Shown piece after piece: positions 21,807-35,030 of a DNA stretch of 64,000 bases (its first letter is position 1; each line of letters begins with the position of its first letter). This DNA is from Ophthalmolycus amberensis. Lineage: Eukaryota > Chordata > Actinopteri > Perciformes > Zoarcidae. The translations under genes and the position numbers were made by a program. The notes under the pieces were generated by a model. That model saw only the letters and a program-made list of their open reading frames with translations. It had not been told where the DNA came from and made no database searches. The DNA lies in the NCBI GenBank assembly GCA_024529925.1, contig JAFEUB010000908.1, forward strand, positions 868,001 through 932,000, given 5' to 3'.

Positions 21807-24800
21807 TCACAAGCTTTCTTAAACACAATGGAATTTGTAGGTACACACATTTGGGGACATATACAAAGACACATTCCACAGTACAGTTCCTCCCAGTCGT
21901 GCTGTGATACGGCTACTGAATTGATGGTGTTTCTGCTGCAGTGTCCTAGATTGCCTCTGAACATTCATCACTGGACCCTCCATGGAAAGCTGTGGCCACT
22001 GGCCTTCACTCAAACCCCATCCCATAGCACCGGTGGGGCACTGATAAAAACAAACAACGCACTGCTGCCTACACATTGACCCCGAGTCTGCTTCTCAAGA
22101 CTCACTCTCTACCTCTTCCACAATATGTAATTTCCCCACCTCATTCACTCTCACTCCTTCCTTCTCAATCTGCACCTCCTTCGGTGTGTTGGCCAATCTC
22201 CTTTTCCCACTTTTTTTTTTATTTTATTTTTATTTTTTTATCGGTTTCTTTGTGCCGTGTGATGAAGAGGATTTTAGCTAGCTACAGTAGCTGAGGGGGT
22301 TGGAAAAGGAAGAGAGGGGTAAGGAGTGAGTAGGAAAAAGGGAGGCAGGAAGGCAGATATGGAAGGGAGGGAGGATGGGGGCTCCGAGTATACAGTCCTC
22401 AGAGGAGTGAAGTGAAAGCCAAGCGTGTTCTTCTGAGGAAGTGGGTTCAAGATGGATCTCCTTTATTCGAACACAGTCATCACTCTGCCTCCCTCGCTCT
22501 CATACATGTACACCTTTTCACAGAGCATTGTCTTACATGCTGTACAGTATAAAGCAACGAGGGCAAGATCATGCAACAACACTTTGTAGATATAAACAAT
22601 GTGAACTAAATACCGGTAATGTCCGTTCACATATTGATACTCTTCGGTTAACATTCATCAATTTTGCATTCCATTTGACATATGTTTTGGGCCAAGCACT
22701 TTGCACTGCTTGTTTCTCTTGCTAGGCTAAAATAGCACCCAGTCGTGTAAGAGCGGAGCGTTGTACGAGTGTAGACAGGGACACTGGGGAAAGGTGATGT
22801 GTGCACATTAAGTAATATGTGTACACAATCACTACCTAATAACTTCCCCCTATTCGATTGGGAGCCTGCATTGCAGGCAGTGACACATCTGTGCCGTACA
22901 TGTACTCTGTATGTGTGGTGCATATTAGCAGAAAAATAATGCACAAAGCAGAACAATACAATTTCAATAGAATTAGGAGACGACTTCAACCCCTTTTGGT
23001 ACCTGGGCAGTAGTGCCTCTCCCCCGAAAAAGTCCCTGTTCCCTAATTCGTACTTTCAGATTGCCCAGGAACTATTGATACATGATGATTATGTTAAAAT
23101 AAATAAAAAATTGTTTCCTCCTCTTGCATCTTAAAAAAAGCATAGGACTCAATATTTCCTTGTTGTGCTGTGTATACAAACAAAAGGAGAGGTGTCATAG
23201 GCCACCTCATCTGCATGACACTCCCATCACATTACACTGCACCTTGTACCATTCTCACTGGTAGAGCAAAAGCAAGAGTTTAGCTTCATTCACGGTCATG
23301 AAAATAAATGTTCTCTTTGGGACTAGAGTTGCACATACTGGATGTAATGTAGGATATACCCACATTACATTAATGCAATTAAAACAACAATATTAGTGCA
23401 GAAATGTGCCAATACTGGTGTATGCATTCAACTGAACTTCTTTTGACTGGAGATGCAACACTAGCTAACATGATGATTTGAACTTCCCCATTGTTGACTA
23501 TTACATAATCTTTCCATTTTAGTTTACCTTTTCCATACAAAGATTGCGATGAGAAAACTGAATGTTTTTCGGGTTGGTGCATGGCGGCCTCGATTTAGAC
23601 TAAGAGAAAGAGAGCATGAAAGTGAGAGAGTTCTTCGATACCAAGCCTGTTATTGCATCTGCCTGGTTGAGCATGGAGGCGTTAATGTCTCACTAATCAC
23701 ATTAACACACACAACGCTCACCCAGTCATGGGGATGGAACAACATGCATTCTCTCCATGGCTTAAAAATCATCCGCTTTTTGATCAGACAGAAGCATTAT
23801 AGTGTCAGCAGTTAGAACAAATATTCCTAGATGGGATCAGGGGGAGCTATCGAGAAGTACTGGTCTCACAGTTAGCTGAGAAGATGTATCATCTGTTCAG
23901 TGCTGGAGGACATTGGAAATGAACAAACAATACAAGGATACATAATGCAAAAGAAGAGCAGGAGACTGCTTTTGCTGACAGTTAGTCAAGGCCTGACTTA
24001 GTGTAGAGAAGCTTAGTGGTGCATGGCTTTTCAGAGATGGCTGCTATAGCCAAAACAAAAAAAGTTGACGTATTCGAGAAAGATGCATTTTTTAGGCAAA
24101 TATGCAGGCAGAAAAGGGATAGAGAGGAAATGTATTGGTGTCTACATTCGGTCTTCTTTCAAAAACTCTTGAAATAAAGCATAGCAGGAAAGTAGTTGAT
24201 CACGAAAACTTGTGAAAACATTGCGTCTTAGTTTTAATCACCTCTTCCCTGTGCTATCCAGAATGAGTAGAAGATGAATTCATAGTCATTCAAGTAATAA
24301 ACATTCCTAAATCATGCTCATCACTGGGAACATTGCTGACATACTGTAAATCTCTAAAATATGCACACGAGACAGAATCTCAATAGCATTAGTGTCCACC
24401 ACGGGAAGCTTAACTGTCACTTCTATACAATCCCCCTCCTTGTGTTTAACTGGTCTCACACATTCTTTGCTGGCATCCGTGCCATCTCAGAAGCGGGCCC
24501 TGTCTCTTCTGCCTGCCCACCTCCTAACGTTATTTGGCAGAACAAAAGCTTCAGCGCTCATGCCAACAATCCTGCCGAAGGAAGTTCTTGGGCATTTGAG
24601 TTGAGTTTGTGGTGGAGGTAATATTACCGCTCTCAACAGTGGCTGCCTGTGTGTCAAGGTATGGACGTAGAGAAGAGGATGTTTGTCATGTTTCTTTTGT
24701 TTGCTGTGCCTTCGCCTCTCTATATGCTCGCTCCTCTGGTGTCTGGCCTGTCTGTCCTGCTCCTTCTTGGCTTTTTTATTTCACTTTCTGTCTATGGATC

Positions 24801-24859
24801 CTCACCTCCCCCTCATATTCTCATATTCTTTGTTTGACATCTCGTTTGGAGTTGTTGTT

Positions 24860-24895
24860 TCTCTCTCTCTCTCTCTCTCTCCCTCTCTCTCTCCC
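24860..24895 (+). repeat. (CT)n microsatellite
   Basis: CT dinucleotides with two CCC interruptions. Confidence 0.93.
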
Positions 24896-27800
24896 TCCTT
24901 GTGTCTCTTTGATGCCCTCATGGTTGGTTGAATGACTGAAGCCATAAGGCTGATCCACCCACACACACGTACGCAGAGCTGAGCTGTCCTGTGCTGCGCT
25001 GTTAATTCTCCTGCTCAGCCCATCTGAAAGAGAATGCAGAGTGTGACTCAGATGCTAAGGTGGGTGGTGTGGGCCCGGGTGGGTGGTTAAATAGGCTAAC
25101 TGTAGCTTCTTCAACACATTCACTTTCACACGGGAGACATTCTGATAAGTATCTAAAACACGCAAATTGGAGACGTGAACAGCTTTCAAATGTGATTTAC
25201 AGTTCAAAGATCGTCGCTGTTATATCTCTAGGTTGTTTTGGAGACAAACCAAAGCTCTTGATTTGATTTGCTGGGATGACTGTTACTTACTATGATAGCT
25301 CCCTCAGCCTCAGAGTCAAAATGACATTAGCAGATCATCATTATCATAATCATCCGAAGCATGCAGCTCTCAGGGTTCTCAGGGTATTTGCCACATCACA
25401 AGAAAGTGTTTTGGAATAAATGTGTACAAATTAAATATTTGATATATTTTGAATCAGTGTGGAGGAAGTGAAGATACTTTACAAGCTTCAAAACATGCTG
25501 AGATTATTAAAAATGAGATCAAACAAAAACAAATACAAAGTAAAGACATCGTCAGATCCACTTTTGTGGTTGTGTTTTGGTTGGGACGAGATTTAGATCT
25601 AGACTTTTTTAAAGATAAAAGTTAAACATAATCTTATGGTCTTGAGGTATATCAAATTGAAATCATAGATATGATAACCTTTTGCTGGCGGCACACAAGT
25701 CAAATGCTGATCGACAACAAAGCCCTTTCCTCATTGGACAGGTTTTAAATGTTGCCCTAAGTTATAGATTTAGATTTTCACTTCCACCATGGGTAATTCT
25801 CCCTGACAGGCTAAAGTGACTAAGTAACATTGCGGACAATGGGGGAAACAGCAACTGGCTTATCTTTGAACGTGATTATCTTTATATAATTTGGCTGTCT
25901 GTAAAGCACAGTGTGAGTCACTATCTGAGGGCTATGCAACGTCTCTTTTCGAAACTGCACAACACACAAAGCCTTGGCTGGACTTTTACCTTCTCATAAG
26001 GGAAGCTCCAGTACTACGATGATGCTTTGAGACTCTGAACGTTAATGTCAGGTGGAAAAATGAGGATGCAACGTACATTTTTTTCCACTTAGTATTTTTG
26101 CAAGGAGCAAAGACTGTTTAGTACAAAGTATAAGTGTAAGGCTTTTTAGTTGGCAAAAATGAAGGGCTGCCTAAAATGTTATGTTCCCATGGCACAAACG
26201 TAAGTAATATATTAGTTTATCACTCCCAATGACTCAATGATTACTTTGGCAGGCTCGGAAATTTAGACATTTCAAAACCCTGTCTTCTCGACTCCGTTTT
26301 GCCAATAATATTATAAAATCCCTTTGTATGATGAATTGATCAAAGATAAAGGACGGTGCACCATTTTGTTCTCAAGCCAGATAATTCCAAAGCTAAATTA
26401 CTTTTCACTATACAAGTATCAAGCTTTCAACAGACCTTTCTTTCAAGTCTTTACTTGTTCACATGACTTGACAGACGGACACTGTGAAACATACACTTTA
26501 CGCTTTAATGTCTCAATTGTGTCCTTCTAAAATACGAAACAGTCTTGTAACTCAGTTAAAAGAACTCCCTGAACATGAATGAGAGAAAGTGACAAAAGAA
26601 AAAATATATTTTCCGCTTAATAGCAAATTAAATTAAAAATCAAAGGTCACTGTAGCTTCTTTCACAGAGTGTGTTGTTATTTTTTAATATGTGGTTTGAA
26701 CAGTACTTGCACCCTTTTTCTTTTTGTCTATTTTTATGAGCACAGGCCTTACCTGCGATAACTCCCAGCCACCCTCTATATTGAAACACCTAAAATGGAT
26801 GAGAAAAACAAACAGTATCTAGAGTAGATTGGCAAAATAGTAATCTAATCTAGCGAGACGTAATGTGAAAGAGAATGCATCTGGCTCCACAATTATTGAA
26901 TGCAGATGTAGTTATTAAAATAAGCCAGGCACATGATGGATAGGCTGCACAGATGACCGAGGACCAGTGTCTCATAACTTGTTGGACTTATTGTTTTTGT
27001 GGTGAATGATGTGATGAATAAAATAAGAAAAAAAAGTGACAAGTGTTGTTAGGAGCTTGATTTTGTGTCAATATGCTCTTTTTACACTACAGCACCTAGT
27101 CTGACGAAGACATCACCAGTCCTGTCTATCTGACACCCACAACCATCTGTTGGGAGCCCGTGGTGGAGCCTTGATGGCTGTGCATTTGAGTGGTAATTGA
27201 GCCTGAAATGTGCTTAATAACGATTGTCCTGCCTAATACGCCACATCAGGAGCGCAGCGCACCGTGACAACCCTGAGCAGCCGAGACAGGCAGGCAGGCA
27301 GATAGGAGATATGGGCAGAAACCACATTTCTCCTCCTCATTAACCTCCAATACCTGGGAACAGCCCACACAAATGCATCAGTGGGAATCAGCTAAGAGAA
27401 AGAAACAAGAGTAACAGCTCTCCTGAAAGGCTGAGATATGCATCAGTCTCGCTATGTTCTGGGAATTGTCCGTTTTATTCAGATATTATAAGCAGATCTC
27501 CGTTTTGTTTGACAGAATGCTTTAAAAAAAATTGTACATGCTATGTTTTTTCTCTGTCATCTGTCTTGGTATTGGCTCCAGCTAATAATTTAAAAGTATA
27601 ATTAGAGACCTAACACATGAGGCCAACTTCAGTTTCAAATAAAATAAGTCCAACCAAATGGCCAAGCTTTTAATACAACCAAGACAACTGAGATGAGCCC
27701 TGCTTCTCAAATTGGTCACATAATGAACTTCCTTTTGAATTTATTGGTCATGTTGAAATTGATCTTGGCTGCCATAACTATGAACACATCCTCTGGGAAC

Positions 27801-29691
27801 AAGTTCCCCGTGTTGTTAATGGGTGTAAGAAGAGTTGTAGGTATTAATACAGTCTAGTCTGTGATGGGGGGGCTCTATTCACCATGACAGCAGCCCCAGG
27901 AGACCACATGGCAGTAAGAGGTACTTGTCAACAGCGGGTTAGAGACAAAAGGCAGGCGTCTTTCCGGTCGGCAGGGGACAGTGTGTGGGATCAGAGGGCG
28001 TGATATCCTGTCCAATGCCCCTGCTGACAATCCAGAAAACCCCAACTCCCTGCACCTGTCAGGCACCGCATGGAGGTGGTTTGACGGTGTCACACTCGTA
28101 ACATAAGAGGAACGCCCCTCTCCTGAGGTGCACGTGTACAGTAATCATCATGGCTTCCGTTTCAGATCTATAATCAGTCGTTCAACCTGACAGAAGCAGT
28201 GTTTTTGCCTGTATCCAGAGTTGTGTTGAAGCTGAAGAGATCGGGTGCTTGGGGTTTTGGAAGGGTAATTGCCTCACAAAGTGAACTGAGTCATGAGGAA
28301 ATGAGCATCCTCAGAGAAAATTCTGTCTTACAAAGTAACTCATATACACAACAACTAGAGCCTGCTGGTGAAGCATTACTTATTCCCTCTCAACTTCCTC
28401 TGTTATTCATTTCCCAGTCTGTTCAACTTACAGTGTGTGGGTGCCGCTAACTCACCCAGCCGCATGTGTAACCTGCTCAGCAGTAGCTAAATGTTACTCT
28501 GGGGATATAGCTTCATAAGAGCAACACCATGCATCACAGAGACCACATTTAAATACCAAATATTGCCCATTCGTTTCTCCCTCTCCAATCGTGGGGGAGT
28601 GTACGGCAGCGTGTTTAGCACAGGCCAGAGGGATTTGAGCAGGCAAACAGATGGGACCTGAGAAAAGGTATGGATACGGTACACATGCAGGAATGGGAAT
28701 CCCCTGGGAGCCCCCTGCTCATTCTGGCACCCACTTTTATGGTGTGTTTAGTGCCCTACTCTGTATGAATTATGAACAGACTCACAGACTGATTGTGTAA
28801 AGCTCTGAATACAAAGTGTGTTATGTTGGGACAGAGAATTTAGCATTTCTCTGTACATTTACTGCTTTTATTAAAAGAAAGTTGGCCTGTGATGCTGTTC
28901 CTTTTAACTGAATAGAACCCAAGCTATACATCTCTTTTGTTGCATGAATTATTTACATCCCCTCAATCAAAAAAATGCAACTTTATTCAAAAACGATAAA
29001 AAACAGAAGATATTCTACCTCCACATCTCTTGAGAAATACTACACTTGGTGTATGGCGGCGCAGCAATCACAGCAATCAGCACTCTTATTTCAGGATTCC
29101 TCCGTACCGCACAGCACTGACAAAACACATGTAGGAGCAGAGCCGACAGATCTGGATACAAGATGGGCACTCTGACCTTCCCCTGGCACGCCGCCCACAG
29201 CCTGCAAACCCACTCAACATGACGGGTATCTGTGCGTCTCTGCTGAAATCGTGGCAGGCATAATTGAGCCTCCTGTCCAAGTGCGAGGAGCATATTCTTA
29301 AGGACCTTTTCTCTGTGCATCTGTGAGACACGACAGAACAAGAGTGCTCATCCTCATCTATGGATCAGACCCCAAAGGTCCCTTGCTTTAGTCGGAAATG
29401 TAATGAGACATTGTTAACTCAATTTTCACAATTTGAAAAATAAATGAAAAAAAAGCCTCTGTGAGACTGCAGAACATCACTACCCTTTAATTCTCTTGTC
29501 TGGAGTCTGATGTGGCTGAACAAATGTGACTTTAACGCTTACAATATCAAACTTCTCACAATATGTGGTAATGTCATGTCATAGTTGCATTTTAATAATG
29601 TAACACTATATTTTGTATATACCGGTAATGTATTTTATACTATAAATCAAACATATTACACAGTATTGTTTTTTTTAGGTGGTTTAAATGT

Positions 29692-29714
29692 ATTTATTAT
29701 TATTATTATTATTG
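29692..29714 (+). repeat. (ATT)7 microsatellite
   Basis: A TTA/ATT array without a recognisable LINE tail upstream. Confidence 0.93.
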
Positions 29715-29933
29715 GCCTTGTTCTTACATGGACAGTGAAGAAAAAATGAGTCTGTCCCCAAGAATGTGTGTGTGTGTGTCTGAAAATAAAGTGTGTCTAA
29801 CTATGGTTGAGACAGAAAGAGAGATAGCCCTGCTGTCTCTGCCTTTTTAGGTGTTAAAGGGTGCTTACCACAACCATGGGTTGCTCTACGGAGGCCATGA
29901 CATTTACACAGCTTTCTCTGCATGGACACGGAC

Positions 29934-29935
<2 letters not shown>

Positions 29936-29963
<28 letters not shown>
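29936..29963 (+). repeat. (CA)14 microsatellite
   Basis: A pure CA tract. Confidence 0.95.
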
Positions 29964-29964
<1 letters not shown>

Positions 29965-30268
29965 AGGAATCACAATGTTAATCTGTGTCACAATGCCCTC
30001 TGAAAAGATTGGGCACCCTTCAAAAACACCCCCTGCTACAAAGGACGGTTCGTGGCACCAGCACATGTTGTTAAGTCTGAGGTCATGGTGAACCATGTCA
30101 CTGTAAGCCCAGGAAACAAATGAGGCGGGTCTATTATGCCAGCTCCTGGTTACATCGATTTAGGGACACGACGGTTGGAGCGGCTTGGAATGACTGAACT
30201 CACCCTGGATGGCTGGCAGAGAGTGCGAGAGAGAAAAGGTCTTAGTTGTACTCCTCTGTGTGCCATGA

Positions 30269-30300
30269 CCCCCCCCCCCCCCACACACACGCACACACAC
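30269..30300 (+). repeat. C14 plus (CA)n compound tract
   Basis: Fourteen C run into a CA tract with one GC interruption. Confidence 0.94.
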
Positions 30301-31875
30301 TCTTCTAATTGAACACATGCCCATCGACTACCACAACATCTCCATTTAGTACGCACAAGGGGTATGAGTGACCCTTCGCAACGGACATCAACACCCACCA
30401 GCTATGTTTGGCTTCTCATTCTCGACAGCTCGATTCTTAAAAACACAAATTTCCATGCGTTGTAGAATATATTTTTGGGGTACATCACATAGCGTATGTA
30501 AAATTGCTTGAGGAGGCCGATGCTGGTTTGAAGCCGCTTGTCTGTCATCTCTTTCACACAGGATGTCTGGACTGTGATGTTAAGATGCAGGCTTGAGGGC
30601 CACAAGAGAAACACACGATGATTGTTCTGTTACTACATCCACTGCTTCTTCCGTGCTTAAAATCGGAAGACTTTCACATCTGTATGTTGCTCCTTTACTT
30701 ACAGAGTGCATCTGCCCACGCAGACCAAGTGCGACTGCCCAATGGGACTACAGTAAGAGCAGGCATGGGGTGCGAGGGAATGTTGTTTTCCTGCTCGGAG
30801 TCAGACTCACTACCAATGACGAGGGGAAGGAAACTAAAGTCACAGTCTCCTTGGTAACAACATGCTCCAAAGTCCAATCTCAACTATTTAATTGCTTGAA
30901 TCAGTAAAATCAGCAACACAATTACATCAACAATGTAAACAAGTGAATAAGCAGTGGAGCAGTGTGTGTTGCTGAATAATTGGCATTGATGAACAACACA
31001 AAGCCACATGTGTTTATGGCACATTAACCAAGTTATTGGCAGTATGAGGTTATTAACTTTTCGGAAATCGGAATAAAAGGATTAAAAAAAGATGTGTGAG
31101 ATCATTAACAGAAGCATTTTTTTCAGATTTGCATTGCGCAATAGTTAAATCCTATCAATTCAACCTAGCAACACTTGTATTCCAAGAAATGTCTGTGTAT
31201 TTTTTAAAAGGTGCATCATACCTCCTAAAATCAATTGTATATTAAAGCGTCGTTTCATTAGACTTACTTGTAAATTTAGAAAGTAGTCGCCAAGTTGACT
31301 GAATAAAGCAGGTGGACAGACAACCCAACAGGTAAAGTTTATTTACAATCTGAGCTATAACACATCATTATAATCATCTACCCACCCCCCGTCCTTCCTC
31401 ACTACTAAACAACTAAATTGATACCACCAGAAAGCATGCACTTCACCGCTGACACTGAGGGGGGTTTGGTCCTGTTGGGGTATAAATACCTTCAAAATCA
31501 TGGAATACCTACCACTGGGAGATGGAGAAGAGGCCAATCAGGTAAATAATGGCCACAGTTTTTACACCGTAGCTGCCAGTACTGGTTGCCATCAGTAGTA
31601 ATGTCCACCTTGAAAAACCCTAAGTGTGCTGTTTGATCAATGCTGCCTGATGGGAAGGGAAAAATCAAGCCCATAAAAGGGCCCTTGGATGCTAAAAGGG
31701 GAGAGAGACCTGAGGGACCTAGCATTGAAATGTATGGTGAGAGGTATATTGATGGCCGAGTTCCGAGAAGTAGAAGTGTTTGACCCTATAACACTTTCCC
31801 CTAGGGGTGCACAAAACTCACGGTTCGGATCGTATCACGGTTCTTGAGTCACGGATCGGATCAGGAAAGAAAAGA

Positions 31876-31888
31876 GGGGGGGGGGGGG
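31876..31888 (+). repeat. Poly-G run (13)
   Basis: A G run just inside the left end of the hAT element at 31802. Confidence 0.93.
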
Positions 31889-32104
31889 ACAAGTACAACT
31901 TTGCTTTCCATTTATTACTTAAAGAACTTCAAGAACACTTAAAGCAAATAACTTTTTGCTGTAGTCTTACATGAAAACCACAATATTTAAGATGTCCAAT
32001 GTGAACCAATATTAAATAAATAAATAAAATCTGAAAGTAAAATTCAAGAATGTGCAATTCTGTCAAGTTAAAGTGCAATATGAGACATGTTGACAGCCTC
32101 TTCC

Positions 32105-32578
32105 TTTGAACAATATCCTGGCGGTCCACCCGTCTGTGGCGATGGCAACAGAGGATGCCTTGGATAATTCGTCCACAATCCTGATCTTTTCCTTTTCATA
32201 GAGGAACGATCTTCTTACTGAAGTGGGTGCGTGAGGGGATTCAAGTAGCGTGGCTCAAGCACTTTAACCAGATTTTGAAATCCTTTGTTTTCCACAACGG
32301 AGTATGGCCTCATGTCTGCAGCAATAAAGACTCCAATAGATTTGGTTATAGCTTTCGCCCGGTCTGATTCTGCCACAAATGATACCTTCTTGTTGTTGTG
32401 CCTTGGCCCCTGTCACTGACAGACTGGGATGGTGGCACTTCATATGTGTGGACATGCCCAATGTATTGCAGGTGTCGCATGTCTTTCTCGTTGAACAATG
32501 CCTACATACCATAATGGTTTTGTCCACCACCTTTACCCAGTCATAATTTACAGGGAAGCCAAATGCTCCCAAACATGC
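32105..32578 (-). pseudogene. hAT (ZBED1/Ac-like) transposase fragment: BED finger to first catalytic Asp motif
   Basis: Reading leftward, 32575-32410 encodes GAFGFPVNYDWVKVVDK, then MVCRHCSTRK and STHMKCHHPSLSVTG. This is a BED zinc finger with C-x2-C and a His-x4-His pair. After a frame change, around 32350-32290, it reads ITKSIGVFIAADMRPYSVVE, a conserved block of Ac-like transposases. After a second frame change, SSVAIATDGWTAR at about 32118-32155 contains the first catalytic Asp (codon 32134-32132). The rest of the catalytic core and the hATC domain are missing. At least two frameshifts and the deletion make it non-functional. In life such proteins cut and paste hAT elements. Family assignment is by motif memory. 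Confidence 0.75.
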
Positions 32579-32585
32579 GACTTAA

Positions 32586-32660
32586 ATTAAATTACATTAC
32601 AGTAATTTAGCAGACACTTTTCTCCAAAGCGACTTACAATAAGTGTATTCAACATAGGTA
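32586..32660 (+). repeat. Dispersed teleost repeat fragment (AAGCGACTTACAAT motif)
   Basis: The segment contains TTTAGCAGACACTTTTCTCC followed directly by AAAGCGACTTACAATAAGTG. From memory, this motif pair is one of the commonest dispersed sequences in teleost genomes. The family (SINE tail or DNA element) is not assigned. It lies inside the decayed hAT element at 31802-32901, so it inserted later or was captured. Confidence 0.6.
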
Positions 32661-32901
32661 AATGACACCGGGGGCCTCTCAAGTTTCTCCCCTCGCCATG
32701 GCGCTCCGTACACGTGAACACACTACTGCTCTATATCTTTTCACTGCAACGATATTCGGGGACTTGTTACTTGAAAAAGAACAGTGGCAGTAAAACTCTA
32801 TTACACACTATGATGCTTAAACTATATTAAAAAACAAAAGTGCAATTAATCCACGGTTCACATGTGTGCCAAACCGTCAGGTGTGATCCGTTACACCACT
32901 G

Positions 32902-34496
32902 TGCTGTATACCTGTGCATGTTTGTCTTTTAGCTGACACACAGCCTATATGTGCATAGGTTATGTGCTACATACATGTAATTAAGATAAAGCAACTGGCA
33001 AGCTGCAACACAGTGCTGAGAGACAGTTGTGACCTTCCTGCATGTCTGTCAGATCATGCTTCTATGGTTGAAAAGTGCATCTCCTCAAATGGAAAGACTA
33101 CTGTAGAAGTCTATTGAAGCAGACAACAAGAGCAGAAGAAAGGCGGCAAGAAGAGAAACAAAAAAAAAGAAATAAGTAGCAACGTTTTTATTCCCAGCCA
33201 AGAAGAAGCAGACATGTTTCTGTGTCACTGTTTTCCCTTTTCATGGCAAAGGGAGGAGAGCCAAGGTCGAGTGTGTCAGTGTGAGTCAAGCCTGAAAGTG
33301 TGAAGACTCCAATTAGACATAGCCTCAGGTCTGACTCCAAAAGACAAGGATAACACACACCCCTCCGTGAAAATGTGCCAAACAACGCCTAGTGCAAACA
33401 CACACACACACACACACACACACCACATGTCTTCATGTCCCTGTTTTACATGAAATGCATGTTGATACCACAGCTGTTTGCACCCCATCCATCATCTCTA
33501 GCAGGCAACAGGCAGAATTATTAACAAGCAAAATCTGTCATGCCCTATTAGCGCAATAAGGAACGTGCAAAGGCAAGTAAACAATGTATTAATTTATGGC
33601 TGATGTATCCAATTATCATGTGTTTGAAAAATACCAAATATTTATGATTTCACAGTCTATTGGCACTTAATTGAACATGTTGCTTGTAAAAAAAAATAAA
33701 AAATAATACCACGGCTTTAACTATTTAATGAGCAGTGGGAAGACTTACAAAGTTTATAGCAAATTCATTTGTGTTGCTCTGAGCTTCTTTGTGAGGACAT
33801 GACATCATCTTTTTTTTCTCATTTACTTGAGGTAGTGACCTCTAAAGGAAATGGAGGTTTTTCATTTTCACCATATCGGGCCAGAGGGTGTAAAGTGGGG
33901 CACCAATGGCCTCTTCCCCACTTTTCTTAGTTCTGTAGGAAGACTATCCACGCATTCAAACAAATCAACAAATGACCTACATTACAAATACTGTACGATT
34001 TCACTGATGCAAACAATAATGGATCATATTACAGCTCTTTGAGGGGATCCAGGTAGACTATATATCTTTGGGGTTTTTGAAAACCACTGACCTTCACCAA
34101 CAAAAAGTACTACTTCTACAATCAGTTGTGAATGATGTAACTGTTTTGAACAAGTAGCCTGACTAACAAAGAGATGAAAATGCACTGGCTTCTTCTGACC
34201 CAAACTTAAATAATTTGATAACTGGGGCCTCATAAACTCAACTTACCACATCACTGGATAATTGAGAGCTCACTGCAACAACTTACTTTGTGAGGGGAAC
34301 ACACATAATATGGATTTAAAAAAAAAATGAATAGCCGTCACCTAGTTTGGATAGTTTTCCTGCACATAAAGAACCTCTCAAAAGCTCAGCCTAGTTGAGA
34401 TTCACTTAACCCTGAATTAATGTTGTCTCCTAAAAGTTAGGTGCATATACTACAATGAGGTGTAGTGTAACACTTTCTAAAGAAACTCAGTCAGAG
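32902..34496. other. Intergenic DNA with one CA array
   Basis: No coding frame with a recognisable product. Apart from the CA tract at 33397 and an A-rich stretch at 33690, nothing specific is seen. Confidence 0.5.
33397..33422 (+). repeat. (CA)13 microsatellite
   Basis: A pure CA tract. Confidence 0.95.
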
Positions 34497-35030
34497 GCAT
34501 AGACTGTACATATTTGTTTCGGGGACTTCAGTTTTGAAGCCTAGATTTCACATGATGGCCTTCACATTCTTGTTCTTTTGCAACCAGATGTGACCAGAGG
34601 GTGACGCTAAGTCAAACCACAACACTGAATAAGACATTTTTCATGAATTAAATAAACAAAAAACACACTGTGAAAGATTTAAAGTTCTAAGACAAAAACT
34701 CAGACAACTCCTAGAGCGGACATTGCCATGGTATGGTAGTGACCCCTCAATCATAAAGGTAGCCACGTCCTAAGGCGTACCCTGCTTTATGGTCTATTTT
34801 ACTCTAAATGGGACCCTAATTTACAAGATGAACTTCATCCTGTGTTGAGGAAGGCTTGAAACTAGCCCTGGAGACCATAAACTCATGTTTACTAAGGTAA
34901 TAATTCAGGTGAGAAAAAGGGTCATTTTCTTAAGAATCTGACTTCGAAAGAGTCGCCTCCTGCTGGCCATTAGAAATAATGCACGTATGGCACTTCCGCA
35001 TTGGTTTACATTTTTCAGAATTTTTCAGTT
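34497..35030 (+). repeat. Dispersed teleost repeat, copy 2 (long form)
   Basis: It starts CATAGACTGTACATAT, shares AGTTTTGAAGCC and the block AAGGTAGCCACGTCCTAAGG...TGGTCTATTTTACTCTAAAT with copy 1, and continues through GACCATAAACTCATGTTTAC, GTCGCCTCCTGCTGGCCATT and GGCACTTCCGCATTGG. It extends well beyond copy 1, showing that copy 1 has lost its second half. The family name is not assigned and no coding capacity is seen. Confidence 0.7.

Larger units (their letters stand above)
19846..31801. other. Long intergenic stretch without recognised genes or large repeats
   Basis: About 12 kb of mixed AT-rich sequence with CA, CT and ATT microsatellites. More complex repeat-poor patches occur near 21000-21450, 27100-27300 and 29100-29340 and might be regulatory. 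No exon with a recognisable domain was found on either strand. Confidence 0.5.
31802..32901 (-). mobile_element. Internally deleted hAT element (Ac/ZBED-like) with transposase remnant
   Basis: The left end reads TAGGGGTGCACAAAACTCAC and continues with GGTTCGGATCGTATCACGG. The right end read in reverse is CAGTGGTGTAACGGATCACA followed by CCTGACGGTTTGGCACAC. The two ends are diverged inverted repeats of one design (GGTG, then A-rich, then ACGGTT-GG). Between them, on the reverse strand, lie pieces of a BED-finger transposase (see the separate entry). The 3' catalytic region and dimerisation domain are absent, and 31900-32110 is AT-rich non-coding DNA. A 13-G run at 31876 and a separate dispersed repeat at 32586-32660 interrupt the element. 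I see no 8-bp target duplication (flanks CTTTCCCC and TGCTGTAT), so the ends have decayed or the element is rearranged. Confidence 0.8.

Noticed and set aside
30593..30907. Plus-strand 104-codon open frame
   Set aside because: Other frames in the same interval are open on both strands and no domain or splice pattern was found.
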